Assembly (NCBI RefSeq): GCF_029023865.1
Contig: NZ_CP118969.1
Location: forward strand, 1,426,001 to 1,490,000
Direction of reading: 5' to 3'
Source: Lactococcus lactis
GTDB taxonomy: Bacteria > Bacillota > Bacilli > Lactobacillales > Streptococcaceae
Length of the DNA: 64,000 nucleotides
Part shown: piece after piece, positions 35,700 to 46,129 of the stretch
Layout: each line of letters starts with the position of its first letter
Numbering within the stretch: the first letter of the stretch is position 1
The notes under the pieces: generated by a model
Seen by the model: only the letters and a program-made list of their open reading frames with translations
Databases searched by the model: none
Told to the model about the DNA's origin: nothing
Program-made: the position numbers and the translations under genes

Positions 35700-36878
35700 T
35701 TAATTTAATTGTTTATTATTTGATAATTGTAACAATTTTTCTTTAATTTCTTCTTCCATTTTAGAAAGTTCAACCTCACCTTGTTGACGTTTTTGACGTC
35801 CTTCGGCCTGAATTCTCATGGTTTCTTGAATAGTATCAACTAAGTTTTGTTGAGTTAAATTTAATGTTTCAATATCTACTAAACCACGTTCATTTTCAGT
35901 TGCAGCCTCAATTGTTGATGCTTTAAGCATTTCTGAATTTTTACGCAACAAATCGTTGGTTGTTTCTGAAACAATACGTTGACTTGTCAAAGCATCTTTT
36001 TGTTTTAAGAGGGTCAAAGCAATCGCAACCTGATTTTTCCATAGTGGAATGGCAGTGTTAATTGAAGTTTGGATTTTCTCAGCTAATTCTTGATTGGTAT
36101 TTTGAATGAGACGAATTTGTGGGGCTTGTTGAATTGTCAACTGACGAGCAAGACGCAAGTCATGAGCTCGTTTTTCTAAGCGATTTTTATATGATTCTAA
36201 ATCATTCACTTTTTGAACAATCAAGGCATTGTCAGTCGAATCTTGAGCTTCTTTTCGAGCTTGCGGAATAATTTCTGTATCTAATTCTTGGACTTTTAAT
36301 TCAGCACCTGCAATATAAACATTCAAAGCCTTGAAATAATTCAAGTTTTCATCGTAAAGTTTATCGAGCATTTCATTATCTTGCAAAAGTCCTTGTTGCT
36401 CATTGTTCAATTTTGCAGAAATTTTATCAATACCTGCCCCAATTTTTTGGTATTTTTGCGTCACTTCAAAAATTGAACGTTTAACTTTACCAAACATTTT
36501 GGTAAAAATCCCTTTATTTTCAGCCACCAATTCGTTTGGATTAGCTTGTTGTAAGTTAAACATCAAATCTGTCAGTGAAGAACCAACTTCACCCAAATCT
36601 TGTGCCTGAACTTTATTTAAGACACTTTGAGAAAAAGCCGAAATCTTATCTTGGGCGCTTGCTCCATAGTTAATGACAGATTGAGCACTTGATTCATCCA
36701 ACTGTTTTGATAATTCTTTTGCTTTTTCTAATTCTTCCGTAGAAAGAACTTCTACTGCTGCTAAAGAGGCTTTTTCGTGCATTTTTACAATTTCTGACTT
36801 TTGTTGTTCATCTAATTGCTCTGCCTCTTTAATGACTTTATCATTGGTCATCAAATCATCTAAAATTGGATTATCCAT
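35700..36878 (-). CDS. telA: TelA family (toxic anion resistance) protein
   Basis: 392 residues, largely helical and rich in Gln/Glu/Lys, with no membrane span. Segments GIFTKMFGKVKRSIFEVTQKY and ARQLTIQQAPQIRLIQNTNQEL are typical of TelA/KlaA. Homologues are linked to tellurite and cell-envelope antimicrobial tolerance, mechanism unclear. Paired with an XpaC-type gene upstream on the same strand, a common partnership. The spacer between them is packed with TTACTGACA motifs. Confidence 0.85.
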   Translation of the reverse strand: MDNPILDDLMTNDKVIKEAEQLDEQQKSEIVKMHEKASLAAVEVLSTEELEKAKELSKQLDESSAQSVINYGASAQDKISAFSQSVLNKVQAQDLGEVGSSLTDLMFNLQQANPNELVAENKGIFTKMFGKVKRSIFEVTQKYQKIGAGIDKISAKLNNEQQGLLQDNEMLDKLYDENLNYFKALNVYIAGAELKVQELDTEIIPQARKEAQDSTDNALIVQKVNDLESYKNRLEKRAHDLRLARQLTIQQAPQIRLIQNTNQELAEKIQTSINTAIPLWKNQVAIALTLLKQKDALTSQRIVSETTNDLLRKNSEMLKASTIEAATENERGLVDIETLNLTQQNLVDTIQETMRIQAEGRQKRQQGEVELSKMEEEIKEKLLQLSNNKQLN

Positions 36879-36963
36879 ATCTTTAATTTCCTTTGCTATA
36901 CTTATATTTCTTTACTTTTAATTATAAATGATTCCTGCCAAAATTGACAGGAATATTTGTTTT

Positions 36964-37022
36964 TTTACTGACAGAATCATCAGTTTTACTGACAAGAATT
37001 TTTAAAATGTCTGTCAGTAAAA
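36964..37022. repeat. TTACTGACA-motif cluster
   Basis: TTTACTGACAG, TTTACTGACA and CTGTCAGTAAAA within 60 bp, alternating orientation, between xpaC and telA. The outer copies can pair as a hairpin. Confidence 0.7.
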
Positions 37023-37649
37023 TTATTTGTCAAAATCAACTTGATGTTTGATGACATTGACATCGTCCATCAAAATTTCATGGTAGTTTTTAGAAATTGA
37101 ATGTGAGAGTGTTTTTATCAAAAGTAAGGTTTCATCTAAATCACGATTGATTTCTTCTGTTCTTACTGACTGTTTCTTCATCTCAATAAATTTCTCTGAC
37201 AATTTGACCATGTTTGGCAAGTCTTTATATAGAAACTCATTTTGTTTTGTGAGTTCTTGTGGATTTTGAACAATATATTTAAACGTTTGTTTGCTGGCTT
37301 CTAAACCACCTGTCACTGATTCAACAACTTGTAAATCATCTTCTTTTTTCAATAATTTTTCCCAAGTTTTGATATTTTCTTTTGCTTCTGACAAGTTTTC
37401 ACGGAAAATTTTAATATCCGTATCTGAGAGTCCTGCTTCGTGGTAACGTTCAATATTTTCTTTTTTGCTCATTCCTTTATCCTTATATCCTTCTTCTCTT
37501 TCATCGGGGTTTTTTCGCATAAAACTAATTCCGATAATCATTTTTATAATTAAGAAAAAGAGAACTAATCCAAAAATCACATTCACGATTCCTAGATGAC
37601 CATAACCGAACATCATGTCCTGATGATTCATAAATAAACTGACTGGCAT
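37023..37649 (-). CDS. XpaC-like membrane protein
   Basis: 208 residues from the ATG at 37649, preceded by GGGAGGAAAAAAAT. One membrane span (LGIVNVIFGLVLFFLIIKMIIGISF, residues ~20-45) then a helical cytoplasmic domain (RYHEAGLSDTDIKIFRENL, coiled coil). This matches the XpaC family usually encoded beside TelA; the name derives from an indolyl-phosphate hydrolysis phenotype and the real role is unknown. Confidence 0.72.
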   Translation of the reverse strand: MPVSLFMNHQDMMFGYGHLGIVNVIFGLVLFFLIIKMIIGISFMRKNPDEREEGYKDKGMSKKENIERYHEAGLSDTDIKIFRENLSEAKENIKTWEKLLKKEDDLQVVESVTGGLEASKQTFKYIVQNPQELTKQNEFLYKDLPNMVKLSEKFIEMKKQSVRTEEINRDLDETLLLIKTLSHSISKNYHEILMDDVNVIKHQVDFDK

Positions 37650-37840
37650 ATTTTTTTCCTCCCGCTTGCGTCCTGTTCTCACAAGTTTCTAATTTTTAAA
37701 TTTCATTTTTAAGAATAACCTTTCGGATATATCTCTATTTTATCATAATATTTGAACCCTAAATCATACTTAGGGCTGATTTTTATTCTTGCTTATGTTA
37801 AAATGTAAAGGAAACCAAAACGAAAGAAAGGATCATTTCT

Positions 37841-38866
37841 ATGAATCCACAAAAAATTGCAGTTTTAGGCCCAGGTTCGTGGGGAACTGCACTTTCACAA
37901 GTTCTTAATGATAATGGTCATGAAGTTCGTATCTGGGGAAATAACCCAGAACAGATGGCTGAAATTAATGAAAAGCATACAAATACACGCTATTTTAAAG
38001 ATGTTGTTTTGGATGAAAAAATAAAAGCATTTGATCGTTTAGATTTAGCTTTAGAAGATGTTGATGCCATTTTATTTGTTGTACCAACAAAAGTAACACG
38101 TTTGGTCGCAAAACAAGTAGCCGAAGTCCTCAAACACAAAGTACACATCCTTCACGCTTCTAAAGGGCTTGAACAAGGGACACATGAGCGAATTTCTACT
38201 ATTCTTGAAGAAGAAATCCCCGCTCAATTGCGAGGAGAAATCGTGGTAGTTTCTGGCCCTTCTCATGCTGAAGAAACAATTGTTCGTGATATTACTTTAA
38301 TTTCTGCAGCTTCTAAAGACCATGATGAAGCGAAATACGCTCAAGCAATCTTTAGCAACGACTACTTCCGTCTTTATACTAATACTGATGTTGTTGGTGT
38401 TGAAACAGCCGGTGCCCTTAAAAATATTATTGCCGTAGGCGCGGGTGCTCTTCACGGTCTTGGTTTTGGTGATAATGCTAAAGCAGCAATTATTACACGT
38501 GGTCTTGCCGAAATTACTCGTTTAGGTGTGGCTATGGGAGCTGAACCTTTAACTTATAGCGGTTTGTCTGGTGTTGGTGACTTAATTGTAACAGGTACTT
38601 CAATTCACTCACGAAACTGGCGTGCGGGTGATGCTCTTGGTCGCGGCGAAAAGTTAGCTGATATTGAAAAAAATATGGGAATGGTTATTGAAGGTGTTTC
38701 AACCACTAAAGCTGCTTTTGAGCTTGCTCAACAGCTAGATATCGATATGCCAATTACCGAAACAATCTACAAAGTTCTCTATGAAAATCTAGATGCAAAA
38801 ACTGGAATTCTTGATATCATGCGCCGCGAAACTCGTGCCGAAAATGAATTCATTAATAATAAATAA
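37841..38866 (+). CDS. gpsA: Glycerol-3-phosphate dehydrogenase [NAD(P)+]
   Basis: 341 residues; makes sn-glycerol 3-phosphate for phospholipids. Dinucleotide site [15 protein letters not shown] near residue 10, [17 protein letters not shown], the catalytic Lys in [13 protein letters not shown] and the substrate loop [13 protein letters not shown]. Ribosome site GAAAGGATCATTTCT. Followed after 42 bp by galU. Confidence 0.95.
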   Translation: MNPQKIAVLGPGSWGTALSQVLNDNGHEVRIWGNNPEQMAEINEKHTNTRYFKDVVLDEKIKAFDRLDLALEDVDAILFVVPTKVTRLVAKQVAEVLKHKVHILHASKGLEQGTHERISTILEEEIPAQLRGEIVVVSGPSHAEETIVRDITLISAASKDHDEAKYAQAIFSNDYFRLYTNTDVVGVETAGALKNIIAVGAGALHGLGFGDNAKAAIITRGLAEITRLGVAMGAEPLTYSGLSGVGDLIVTGTSIHSRNWRAGDALGRGEKLADIEKNMGMVIEGVSTTKAAFELAQQLDIDMPITETIYKVLYENLDAKTGILDIMRRETRAENEFINNK

Positions 38867-38908
38867 AAAGTAAATACGATTTATCTAACTATAAAGGAGT
38901 TATTATCC

Positions 38909-39850
38909 ATGAAACAAAACGCTATTCCAACTAAAGCCAGAAAAGTACGTAAAGCTGTTATTCCTGCCGCTGGTCTCGGAACTCGCTTTTTGCCAGCAAC
39001 TAAAGCGATTGCCAAAGAAATGTTGCCAATCGTTGACAAACCTACTATTCAATTTATCGTTGAAGAAGCCTTGAAATCAGGAATCGAAGATATTTTGATT
39101 GTTACTGGTAAAGCAAAACGTCCTATTGAAGACCATTTTGACTCAAACATTGAGCTTGAACAAAATTTGCTTGAAAAAGGAAAAACAGAATTACTTAAAC
39201 TTGTTGAAGAAACGACAGATATTAATCTTCACTTTATCCGTCAATCTCATCCAAAAGGATTGGGACATGCCGTTCTTCAAGCTAAAGCTTTTGTTGGAAA
39301 TGAGCCTTTTGTAGTCATGCTTGGCGATGACTTGATGAATATTACTGGGAATGAAACTCCTTTAACTAAAGACCTAATCAATGATTATGAAAAAACTCAC
39401 GCTTCAACAATCGCGGTTATGAAAGTTCCTCATGATGATGTTGATAAATATGGTGTCATTGACCCTAACGGTGAAGTTTCTAAAGGCCTTTACAATGTTG
39501 AACGTTTTGTCGAAAAACCAAATGTTGATGAAGCTCCTTCTGACCTTGCAATTATCGGTCGTTACCTCTTAACTCCTGAAATTTTTGATGTTTTAGAAAC
39601 ACAAGTTCCCGGTGCTGGAAATGAAATCCAATTGACTGATGCTATCGAACGTTTGAATAAAACACAACGCGTTTTTGCTCATGAATTTACTGGAAAACGT
39701 TATGATGTTGGTGATAAACTTGGTTTTGTTGAAACAACAATTGAATATGGTTTAGAACACCCACAAATCGGGGCGAATTTGAAAAACTACATCATTGAAA
39801 AAGCAAAAGAGCTTTCTAAAGATGACTCAAAAAATATCACTAAAAAATAA
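38909..39850 (+). CDS. galU: UTP-glucose-1-phosphate uridylyltransferase
   Basis: 313 residues; forms UDP-glucose for cell-wall polysaccharides and glycolipids. Nucleotide site [25 protein letters not shown] at residue ~15, VMLGDDL, the substrate stretch [11 protein letters not shown] and [28 protein letters not shown] precedes the ATG. Probably co-transcribed with gpsA; terminator overlaps the stop. Confidence 0.95.
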   Translation: MKQNAIPTKARKVRKAVIPAAGLGTRFLPATKAIAKEMLPIVDKPTIQFIVEEALKSGIEDILIVTGKAKRPIEDHFDSNIELEQNLLEKGKTELLKLVEETTDINLHFIRQSHPKGLGHAVLQAKAFVGNEPFVVMLGDDLMNITGNETPLTKDLINDYEKTHASTIAVMKVPHDDVDKYGVIDPNGEVSKGLYNVERFVEKPNVDEAPSDLAIIGRYLLTPEIFDVLETQVPGAGNEIQLTDAIERLNKTQRVFAHEFTGKRYDVGDKLGFVETTIEYGLEHPQIGANLKNYIIEKAKELSKDDSKNITKK

Positions 39851-39880
39851 GAAAGAGCCGAAAGGCTTTTTCTTTTTGAT
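39849..39880 (+). terminator. Terminator of gpsA-galU
   Basis: GAAAGAGCC-GAAA-GGCTTTTTC hairpin with a T-run. Confidence 0.85.
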
Positions 39881-39903
39881 TTCGTGAATTTTTTCATTAA
39901 TTC

Positions 39904-39912
39904 TGCTATAAT
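39904..39912 (+). promoter_or_regulatory. Extended -10 promoter abutting the start codon
   Basis: TGC-TATAAT with the -10 at 39907-39912. Only eight bases separate it from the ATG at 39921, so the transcript should start at or next to the start codon. Confidence 0.6.
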
Positions 39913-39920
39913 TAACCTTA

Positions 39921-40328
39921 ATGAACTTCTTTAAAAACACGGTTAATTTTTTTAAAAGCATAAAGACAAAACCGCTTGATTTTGTTATTATTTTTCTACT
40001 GTTCATCGCTTCTTTTTCAACTTTGTTCTTCTTCGCTACTGGTTCCAAAGGAGCTCAGGCCGAACTAAGAATTAGTGGTAAGGTGATTAAAACTTTTGAT
40101 TTAAATAAAAATCAAACTTGGACCTACCGTGATAAAGATGGCGATTATAATAAAATACAAGTTAAAAATGGTGAAATTGCGGTTGTCGAAGCCAATTGTA
40201 AAGACCAAATTGACGTCCAAAGGGGCTATATTTCTAAGACTGGGGAAACTATCGTCTGTTTACCTCATAATTTAGTGATTGAAGTTATGAGTGGTCAAAA
40301 GGATGAACAGGTAGATTATAAAGTATGA
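39921..40328 (+). CDS. NusG domain II-like membrane-anchored protein
   Basis: 135 residues. One N-terminal membrane span (PLDFVIIFLLFIASFSTLFFF) followed by a small extracytoplasmic beta domain with IQVKNGEIAVVEANCKDQID and the C-terminal CLPHNLVIEVM, the NusG_II pattern. No Shine-Dalgarno is visible. It opens a four-gene operon and overlaps the next gene by 4 bases. The same pairing with a Gx-transporter and a polyprenyl synthase recurs in Firmicutes and suggests a quinone or flavin-related envelope role (inference). Confidence 0.75.
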   Translation: MNFFKNTVNFFKSIKTKPLDFVIIFLLFIASFSTLFFFATGSKGAQAELRISGKVIKTFDLNKNQTWTYRDKDGDYNKIQVKNGEIAVVEANCKDQIDVQRGYISKTGETIVCLPHNLVIEVMSGQKDEQVDYKV

Positions 40329-40855
40329 ATATTAAAGAATACGTTTATGTTTCTCTATTGACAGCTGCTGCGGTAGTTATGGGAATTATTGAAAGCTCTT
40401 TACCTCCTTTTTTTGCTTTTGCACCTGGAGCTAAAGTGGGCCTTGCCAATTTGGTGATGATTATTGCAGTTTTCACTTTAAGATGGCGACAAGTTTGGGT
40501 CATGCAAATTCTTCGTCTATTAATTACAGCACTTTTTACTGGTTTTTCCGTTTTTCTATACTCTTTTGCAGGCGGAATCTTATCTCTGTTAGCCATGTAT
40601 TTGATGAAGCAATTTGGACCAAAACTGGTTTCAATGATTGGAATTTCGACAGTTGGTGGATTTTTTCATAATTTTGGCCAATTAGCAATGGCTTCTCTTT
40701 TAGCTAAAACAACTTCTGTTATGCTTTATTTGCCTTGGCTTGCCTTTTTTGGAATACTTGCTGGTTTTGCAATTGGCATTGCTGGGAATCAATTAATTAC
40801 ACGTGTTAAACCTATTCAAGAACTATTTATTAAAGAAAGTAAACAATGGACTTAA
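40325..40855 (+). CDS. Gx transporter family membrane protein
   Basis: 176 residues with five to six membrane segments. The motif PPFFAFAPGAKVGLANLVMIIAV and the substrate-type GGFFHNFGQL are typical of the Gx transporter group, often misnamed heptaprenyl diphosphate synthase component I. It resembles the S-components of ECF transporters. Substrate unknown. It overlaps the genes on either side. Confidence 0.8.
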   Translation: MNIKEYVYVSLLTAAAVVMGIIESSLPPFFAFAPGAKVGLANLVMIIAVFTLRWRQVWVMQILRLLITALFTGFSVFLYSFAGGILSLLAMYLMKQFGPKLVSMIGISTVGGFFHNFGQLAMASLLAKTTSVMLYLPWLAFFGILAGFAIGIAGNQLITRVKPIQELFIKESKQWT

Positions 40856-41805
40856 AAAATAACTTTTGGAAAGACTATCCAGAGCTTGAAAAAGAATTGG
40901 TTCAAGTTCAACAATTAATGAAAAGCCACGTTACCATCAAAAATTCAGATGTTAAATCGGCTATTTTTGATATATTTGATGCGGGCGGAAAAATGTTGCG
41001 TCCAGCTTATTTACTTTTATTTTCAAGATTTACTGATCTTTCTGAAAATGAAAGATTGGCACTTGCGGCTTCTGTCGAAATGATGCATACAGCGACTTTG
41101 GTTCACGATGATGTCATTGACCACGCAGACACACGGCGTGGCGTAGCTACTTTGTCAGCAAAATACGGACCAGAAATTGCCGTCTATGCTGGGGACTATT
41201 TATTTATTGCTGTCTTTCGTCTAATGTCTGAACACTCATTAGAATTATCAAATTTAACCAAAAATATTGGTTCAATTGAGCGTTTATTAGGTGGTGAGCT
41301 TGGTCAACTTAATCATCATTTTAATCTTCAACAAACTTTAGATGATTATATTGAAAATATTTCAGGAAAAACGGGAGAACTTTTTGCACTTTCTGCTTCT
41401 GTTGCTCCTTTAATTTCTAAAAATAATACATTGACCAAACGAGCTTATAAAATTGGAATGAATATTGGAATTTCTTTCCAAATTATGGATGATTGTTTAG
41501 ATTATGCATCGACTGCTCAAACGCTTGGAAAACCGGTATTTGAAGACATTAAACAAGGCATTTATTCTGCTCCTGTTCTCTTTGCTTTACAAGAAAACAA
41601 TGCTCTTGTTTCTGAATTAATTAAAAATGAAAAATTTGATGAAGTTTATGATTTTATCAAAACTTCTGATGCCCTTGAAAAAACCAAAGCACTTGCAAAA
41701 TCTTATACTCTTTCAGCATTAAATTTAATTGATAAATTACCAAAAGGTAAAAATCGTGAGCTAATTGCTGAAATTACTAGAAAACTTTTGGAGCGAACTT
41801 TATGA
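40846..41805 (+). CDS. Polyprenyl (heptaprenyl-type) diphosphate synthase
   Basis: 319 residues. The first Asp-rich motif [15 protein letters not shown] and the second [12 protein letters not shown] identify a trans-prenyltransferase; [12 protein letters not shown] is the substrate Lys/Arg region. It probably makes the side chain of menaquinone, which L. lactis can use for respiration with heme (established). Overlaps both neighbours. Confidence 0.9.
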   Translation: MDLKNNFWKDYPELEKELVQVQQLMKSHVTIKNSDVKSAIFDIFDAGGKMLRPAYLLLFSRFTDLSENERLALAASVEMMHTATLVHDDVIDHADTRRGVATLSAKYGPEIAVYAGDYLFIAVFRLMSEHSLELSNLTKNIGSIERLLGGELGQLNHHFNLQQTLDDYIENISGKTGELFALSASVAPLISKNNTLTKRAYKIGMNIGISFQIMDDCLDYASTAQTLGKPVFEDIKQGIYSAPVLFALQENNALVSELIKNEKFDEVYDFIKTSDALEKTKALAKSYTLSALNLIDKLPKGKNRELIAEITRKLLERTL

Positions 41806-42518
41806 CCCCTGATGAATTTTTGTCAGCACTGACAGAATTTGATATTCAACTCTCTGATAAACAAATCAAACAGTTTGAACGCTATTTTGAACTTTTGGTT
41901 GAATGGAATGAAAAAATTAACCTGACAGCAATTACTGAAAAAAATGAAGTCTATTTAAAACATTTTTATGATTCTATTGCACCAATTTTATATGGATTGA
42001 TTACTGACCAACCTGTCAGCATTTTAGATATTGGTGCTGGAGCTGGTTTTCCTAGCTTACCAATGAAAATTATTTTCCCTGAATTAAAAGTGACTATCAT
42101 TGATTCTCTCAATAAGCGAATTAATTTTTTAAGTTTACTGACAGAGGAATTAGGCCTCGAAAATGTGACTTTACTTCACGGACGAGCTGAAGATTTTGGT
42201 CAGGATGCTAATTATCGTGGAACTTTTGATTTTGTTACTGCCCGTGCGGTTGCTAGACTTTCTGTTTTAACTGAATTTACGATTCCCTTTCTCAAGAAAA
42301 ATGGTATTTTATTGTCATTAAAAGCAGCTCAATTTGAAGAAGAATTGAATGACGCTAAAAAGGCAATTGCTACACTTGGCGGAAAATTTATCAAAGAAGT
42401 CGCTTATGAATTGCCTAACGGTGATGAGCGTCACATTGCTCTGATTGAAAAGAAAAAAGAAACCCCTAAAAAATACCCACGCAAAGCCGGAACTCCTGCA
42501 AAAAATCCAATAAAATAA
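41802..42518 (+). CDS. rsmG: 16S rRNA (guanine527-N7)-methyltransferase
   Basis: 238 residues. SAM motif [17 protein letters not shown] near residue 70, [19 protein letters not shown], and a basic tail ([17 protein letters not shown]). It methylates G527 of 16S rRNA; loss gives low-level streptomycin resistance. Last gene of the operon, starting in an ATGA overlap. Confidence 0.93.
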   Translation: MTPDEFLSALTEFDIQLSDKQIKQFERYFELLVEWNEKINLTAITEKNEVYLKHFYDSIAPILYGLITDQPVSILDIGAGAGFPSLPMKIIFPELKVTIIDSLNKRINFLSLLTEELGLENVTLLHGRAEDFGQDANYRGTFDFVTARAVARLSVLTEFTIPFLKKNGILLSLKAAQFEEELNDAKKAIATLGGKFIKEVAYELPNGDERHIALIEKKKETPKKYPRKAGTPAKNPIK

Positions 42519-42547
42519 AAAAATCGGCCATTTTTAGCCGATTTTTT
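42518..42547. terminator. Shared terminator of rsmG and the convergent membrane gene
   Basis: AAATCGGC/GCCGATTT stem. The minus-strand gene ends inside it: its last sense codons form one arm and the stop (42534-42536) is in the loop. Confidence 0.8.
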
Positions 42548-42998
42548 TGCTGAGATTAATCACCAATACTGAAATAGAAACAATCGCAGTAAAACTATTC
42601 ATGACCATTGCAGGTGCCGTCAGTGAAAGGCTAGTAAAGATTGAGAGTAAGATAAAAGTAATATGTATTGACCGATAGCGAAACCAAAATTTAGTAAATT
42701 TATTCTTCCACACTTTTTGACTTTGTTTTTGACTTTTATTTTGAATTTTAAACCATGACCTTACGACGACAACAACAATTAAGTCTAATAGGAGCATGTA
42801 AGCAAAAACCATCGCAAAAGTAATCCCAACTGATAAATAATCAATCTCGGCTAAAACTTTATAAAGAGTGATTGTTTTATTATCAACTTGTAAATAAACA
42901 TCACCAACAATCGTATAAATCTCTATGAATAATCGAGCCAGTATAAAAGCTACAAATATTCCAAGTAACACAACCAAAAAGTGAAGTAATTTTTTCAT
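42534..42998 (-). CDS. Unknown membrane protein at the end of the pyr operon
   Basis: 154 residues with about four membrane spans (LLHFLVVLLGIFVAFILARL; VGITFAMVFAYMLLLDLIV; two near the C-terminus) and a basic loop (IQNKSQKQSQKVWKNKFTKF). I do not recognise it. It starts at the pyrF stop, so it is probably the last cistron of the pyrK-pyrDB-pyrF operon. The stop lies within the terminator hairpin. Confidence 0.65.
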   Translation of the reverse strand: MKKLLHFLVVLLGIFVAFILARLFIEIYTIVGDVYLQVDNKTITLYKVLAEIDYLSVGITFAMVFAYMLLLDLIVVVVVRSWFKIQNKSQKQSQKVWKNKFTKFWFRYRSIHITFILLSIFTSLSLTAPAMVMNSFTAIVSISVLVINLSKKIG

Positions 42999-42999
42999 T

Positions 43000-43713
43000 T
43001 TATTGATTCCATTCTGCTTTTATCGCATGATAGCTAGCTACTGGATCTTTTGCTTGGGTAATTGGACGGCCGACAACAATATAATCTGAACCAATTGTTC
43101 TTGCTTCTTTAGGTGTCATTACTCGTTTTTGGTCGCCTTTACTTGCACCTTCTGGGCGGATTCCTGGTGTGAGACAAATGAATTCTTTCGATGTCGCTGC
43201 TTTAATTTTTTCAACTTCATGTGCCGAACAAACGACACCGTCAAGTCCTGCTTGAGCGGTTTTTTGTGCGTAATTAATAACCGATTCTTCAAGACTAGTC
43301 ATAATTTTTTGGTCATTTTGCATAATTTCCTCAGAAGTTGAGGTTAATTGTGTGACCGCAATTAATTTTGGTCTTTGCCGTCCAACTGGCGTTCCAGCCT
43401 CTAAACCACGTTTAGCCGCGACCATCATTTCAACACCACCAGCGGCGTGAACATTAACCATATCCACTCCTAAACGTGCTAAAACACGCATTGAGGATTC
43501 AACAGTATTTGGAATATCATGGAGTTTTAAATCAAGGAATACACTGTGACCGAGCGATTTTACATAGTAAACAACTTGGGGTCCAGCCGTGTAAAAAAGT
43601 TCCATTCCTAGTTTAATATACAATTGTTCTGACGGATCAAATTTTTCGAGAAAATCTTTTACGTCTGAGAATTCAGGGAAATCAAGGGCAATGACAGGTC
43701 TATTTTCTTGCAT
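43000..43713 (-). CDS. pyrF: Orotidine 5'-phosphate decarboxylase
   Basis: 237 residues; last step to [16 protein letters not shown] at the start, the catalytic [14 protein letters not shown] near residue 60, and the phosphate-binding LTPGIRPEG and [11 protein letters not shown]. About 290 bp of repeat-rich spacer separates it from pyrDB. Confidence 0.95.
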   Translation of the reverse strand: MQENRPVIALDFPEFSDVKDFLEKFDPSEQLYIKLGMELFYTAGPQVVYYVKSLGHSVFLDLKLHDIPNTVESSMRVLARLGVDMVNVHAAGGVEMMVAAKRGLEAGTPVGRQRPKLIAVTQLTSTSEEIMQNDQKIMTSLEESVINYAQKTAQAGLDGVVCSAHEVEKIKAATSKEFICLTPGIRPEGASKGDQKRVMTPKEARTIGSDYIVVGRPITQAKDPVASYHAIKAEWNQ

Positions 43714-43749
43714 TTTTTCTACTTCCTTTTTCTAAATATTTAATGACAG

Positions 43750-43949
43750 AATTATCAGCTCCGCTGACAATTCTTTTAGCTATCCATAAAATGCTCGCTT
43801 TGGTCGCTAACGAACGAGAAAATTATCAGTTCCACTGACAATTCTTTTAACTATCGATAAAATGCTCGCTTTGGTCGCTAACGAACGAGAGAATTATCAG
43901 CTCCGCTGACAGTTCTTTTAGCTATGGATAAAATGCTCGCTTTGGTCGC
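43750..43949. repeat. Tandem 71-bp repeat between pyrF and pyrDB
   Basis: About 2.8 direct copies starting at 43750, 43821 and 43892 (exact 71-bp period). Each unit begins with a small hairpin, AATTATCAG-CTCCG-CTGACAATT, and continues through TAAAATGCTCGCTTTGGTCGC. A TTTACTGACAG motif ends the array. It is transcribed within the operon. A divergent copy lies upstream of pyrK at about 45850-45897. Confidence 0.85.
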
Positions 43950-44004
43950 ATTTTACTGACAGAATGATTAAACAGGCTGTCAGTAATTTTAGCTAATAAT
44001 AAAA

Positions 44005-45012
<1,008 letters not shown>

Positions 45013-45801
45013 TTATAGTAATAGTTGTTTTCCTAAAAATACAGGGCCATCTTCACAGACTTTAAGGGCATGATTCTCATCTTCTTTATCATGTTCAACG
45101 CAAGCATAACATGCTCCGATTCCACAAGCCATCCGGCTTTCCATTGAAATATAAAGTCGTTCCAACTGGTCATATTTTTTTGCAACAGCTTTGAGCATGG
45201 CTGGCGCACCACAAGTATAAAGAGCGTCAACTTCAAAATCAACTTCTTCCAGTAACATCCCAATATGACCTTTTGTTCCATAAGAGCCATCGTCAGTTGC
45301 AATTTTCAAGCTTACATTTTTTAGTTCAGCAAATTCCTTCTCTAAAATCTTGACCTTTTCAGAAGCGAAACCTAGCAAAATGGTCATTTGGCAGTTTTTT
45401 TCTTCAAGTTGTTTAGCCAATTCATAGAGAGGGGGGACCCCAATTCCTCCGCCGACAATTAAAATTTTATCAGTCGAAACTACTTCATCTACTGGAAAAC
45501 CATTTCCCAGTGGGCCCATTACATCAATTTTTGCACCTGTTTGTAATTTTGAAATTTCATAAGTTCCACTTGTTTCGTCCCCAATTCGATAAAGAATCGT
45601 ACAAGTTTTTGCGACTTTATCCCAACTGGAAATAGAGATTGGGCGACGTAAAAGCATACTAGCATTAGGCACCGCAAGATGTAAAAATTGTCCCGGCAAA
45701 TCCATCTCTTCTACTAGCTCTCCTTTAAAAACTATCTCGAAAATATTAGAAGCAACCTCACGTTGGCTGACAATCGTCATCATCTCTTGTAACTTAGGCA
45801 T
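45013..45801 (-). CDS. pyrK: Dihydroorotate dehydrogenase B electron-transfer subunit
   Basis: 262 residues; carries FAD and a [2Fe-2S] cluster. FAD site [16 protein letters not shown]-binding [17 protein letters not shown], and the cluster ligands in [17 protein letters not shown] plus a later Cys in KVCEDGPVF. It hands electrons from PyrDB to NAD+. First gene of the operon, behind a PyrR-type attenuator. Confidence 0.93.
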   Translation of the reverse strand: MPKLQEMMTIVSQREVASNIFEIVFKGELVEEMDLPGQFLHLAVPNASMLLRRPISISSWDKVAKTCTILYRIGDETSGTYEISKLQTGAKIDVMGPLGNGFPVDEVVSTDKILIVGGGIGVPPLYELAKQLEEKNCQMTILLGFASEKVKILEKEFAELKNVSLKIATDDGSYGTKGHIGMLLEEVDFEVDALYTCGAPAMLKAVAKKYDQLERLYISMESRMACGIGACYACVEHDKEDENHALKVCEDGPVFLGKQLLL

Positions 45802-45931
45802 TATTTCTCCATTCTTTATTCGGACAGAAGCTACAGCTTGCTGAACCTTCTTTTATTTATCGATAAAATACTCATGTTAATCGCATTACTGACAGAAAGA
45901 TCAGATTTACTGACAACTCCTTAATTGACAC

Positions 45932-46075
45932 AAAAAAACACTTGTAAGAGAACTTACAAGTGTACTAAAAAACTGGTAATTTACTGACAGAATAAATGGG
46001 CTAAAAAAGTTCATCTTTAAGCTGTCAGTAAACCAAATTAAATTTTCCGTATCCTTGCAAGCCTCTCTGGACTTA
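45932..46075 (-). promoter_or_regulatory. PyrR-type attenuator leader of pyrK operon
   Basis: The minus-strand leader contains AAGTCCAGAGAGGCTT (46060-46075), matching the PyrR binding loop ARUCCNGNGAGGYU, and a terminator hairpin ACACTTGTAAG/CTTACAAGTGT (45939-45963) with a T-run. Between them an 11-bp inverted repeat, TTTACTGACAG (45980-45990) and its complement (46022-46032), can form a further stem. High UMP should favour PyrR binding and termination. Confidence 0.85.
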
Positions 46076-46092
46076 GTTAAAGGTTTTAAAAT

Positions 46093-46121
46093 ATTATAAC
46101 GAAAAAAGTGTCATTCGTCAA
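46093..46121 (-). promoter_or_regulatory. pyrK operon promoter
   Basis: TTGACG (46116-46121), 17-bp spacer, TATAAT (46093-46098). It begins only nine bases after the stop of the upstream MFS gene, with no terminator between. Confidence 0.8.
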
Positions 46122-46129
46122 AGATTTTT

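Noticed and set aside
43750-43949. Tandem 71-bp repeat considered as a CRISPR array
   Set aside because: The units are contiguous with no unique spacers, the period is too long and there are no cas genes nearby.
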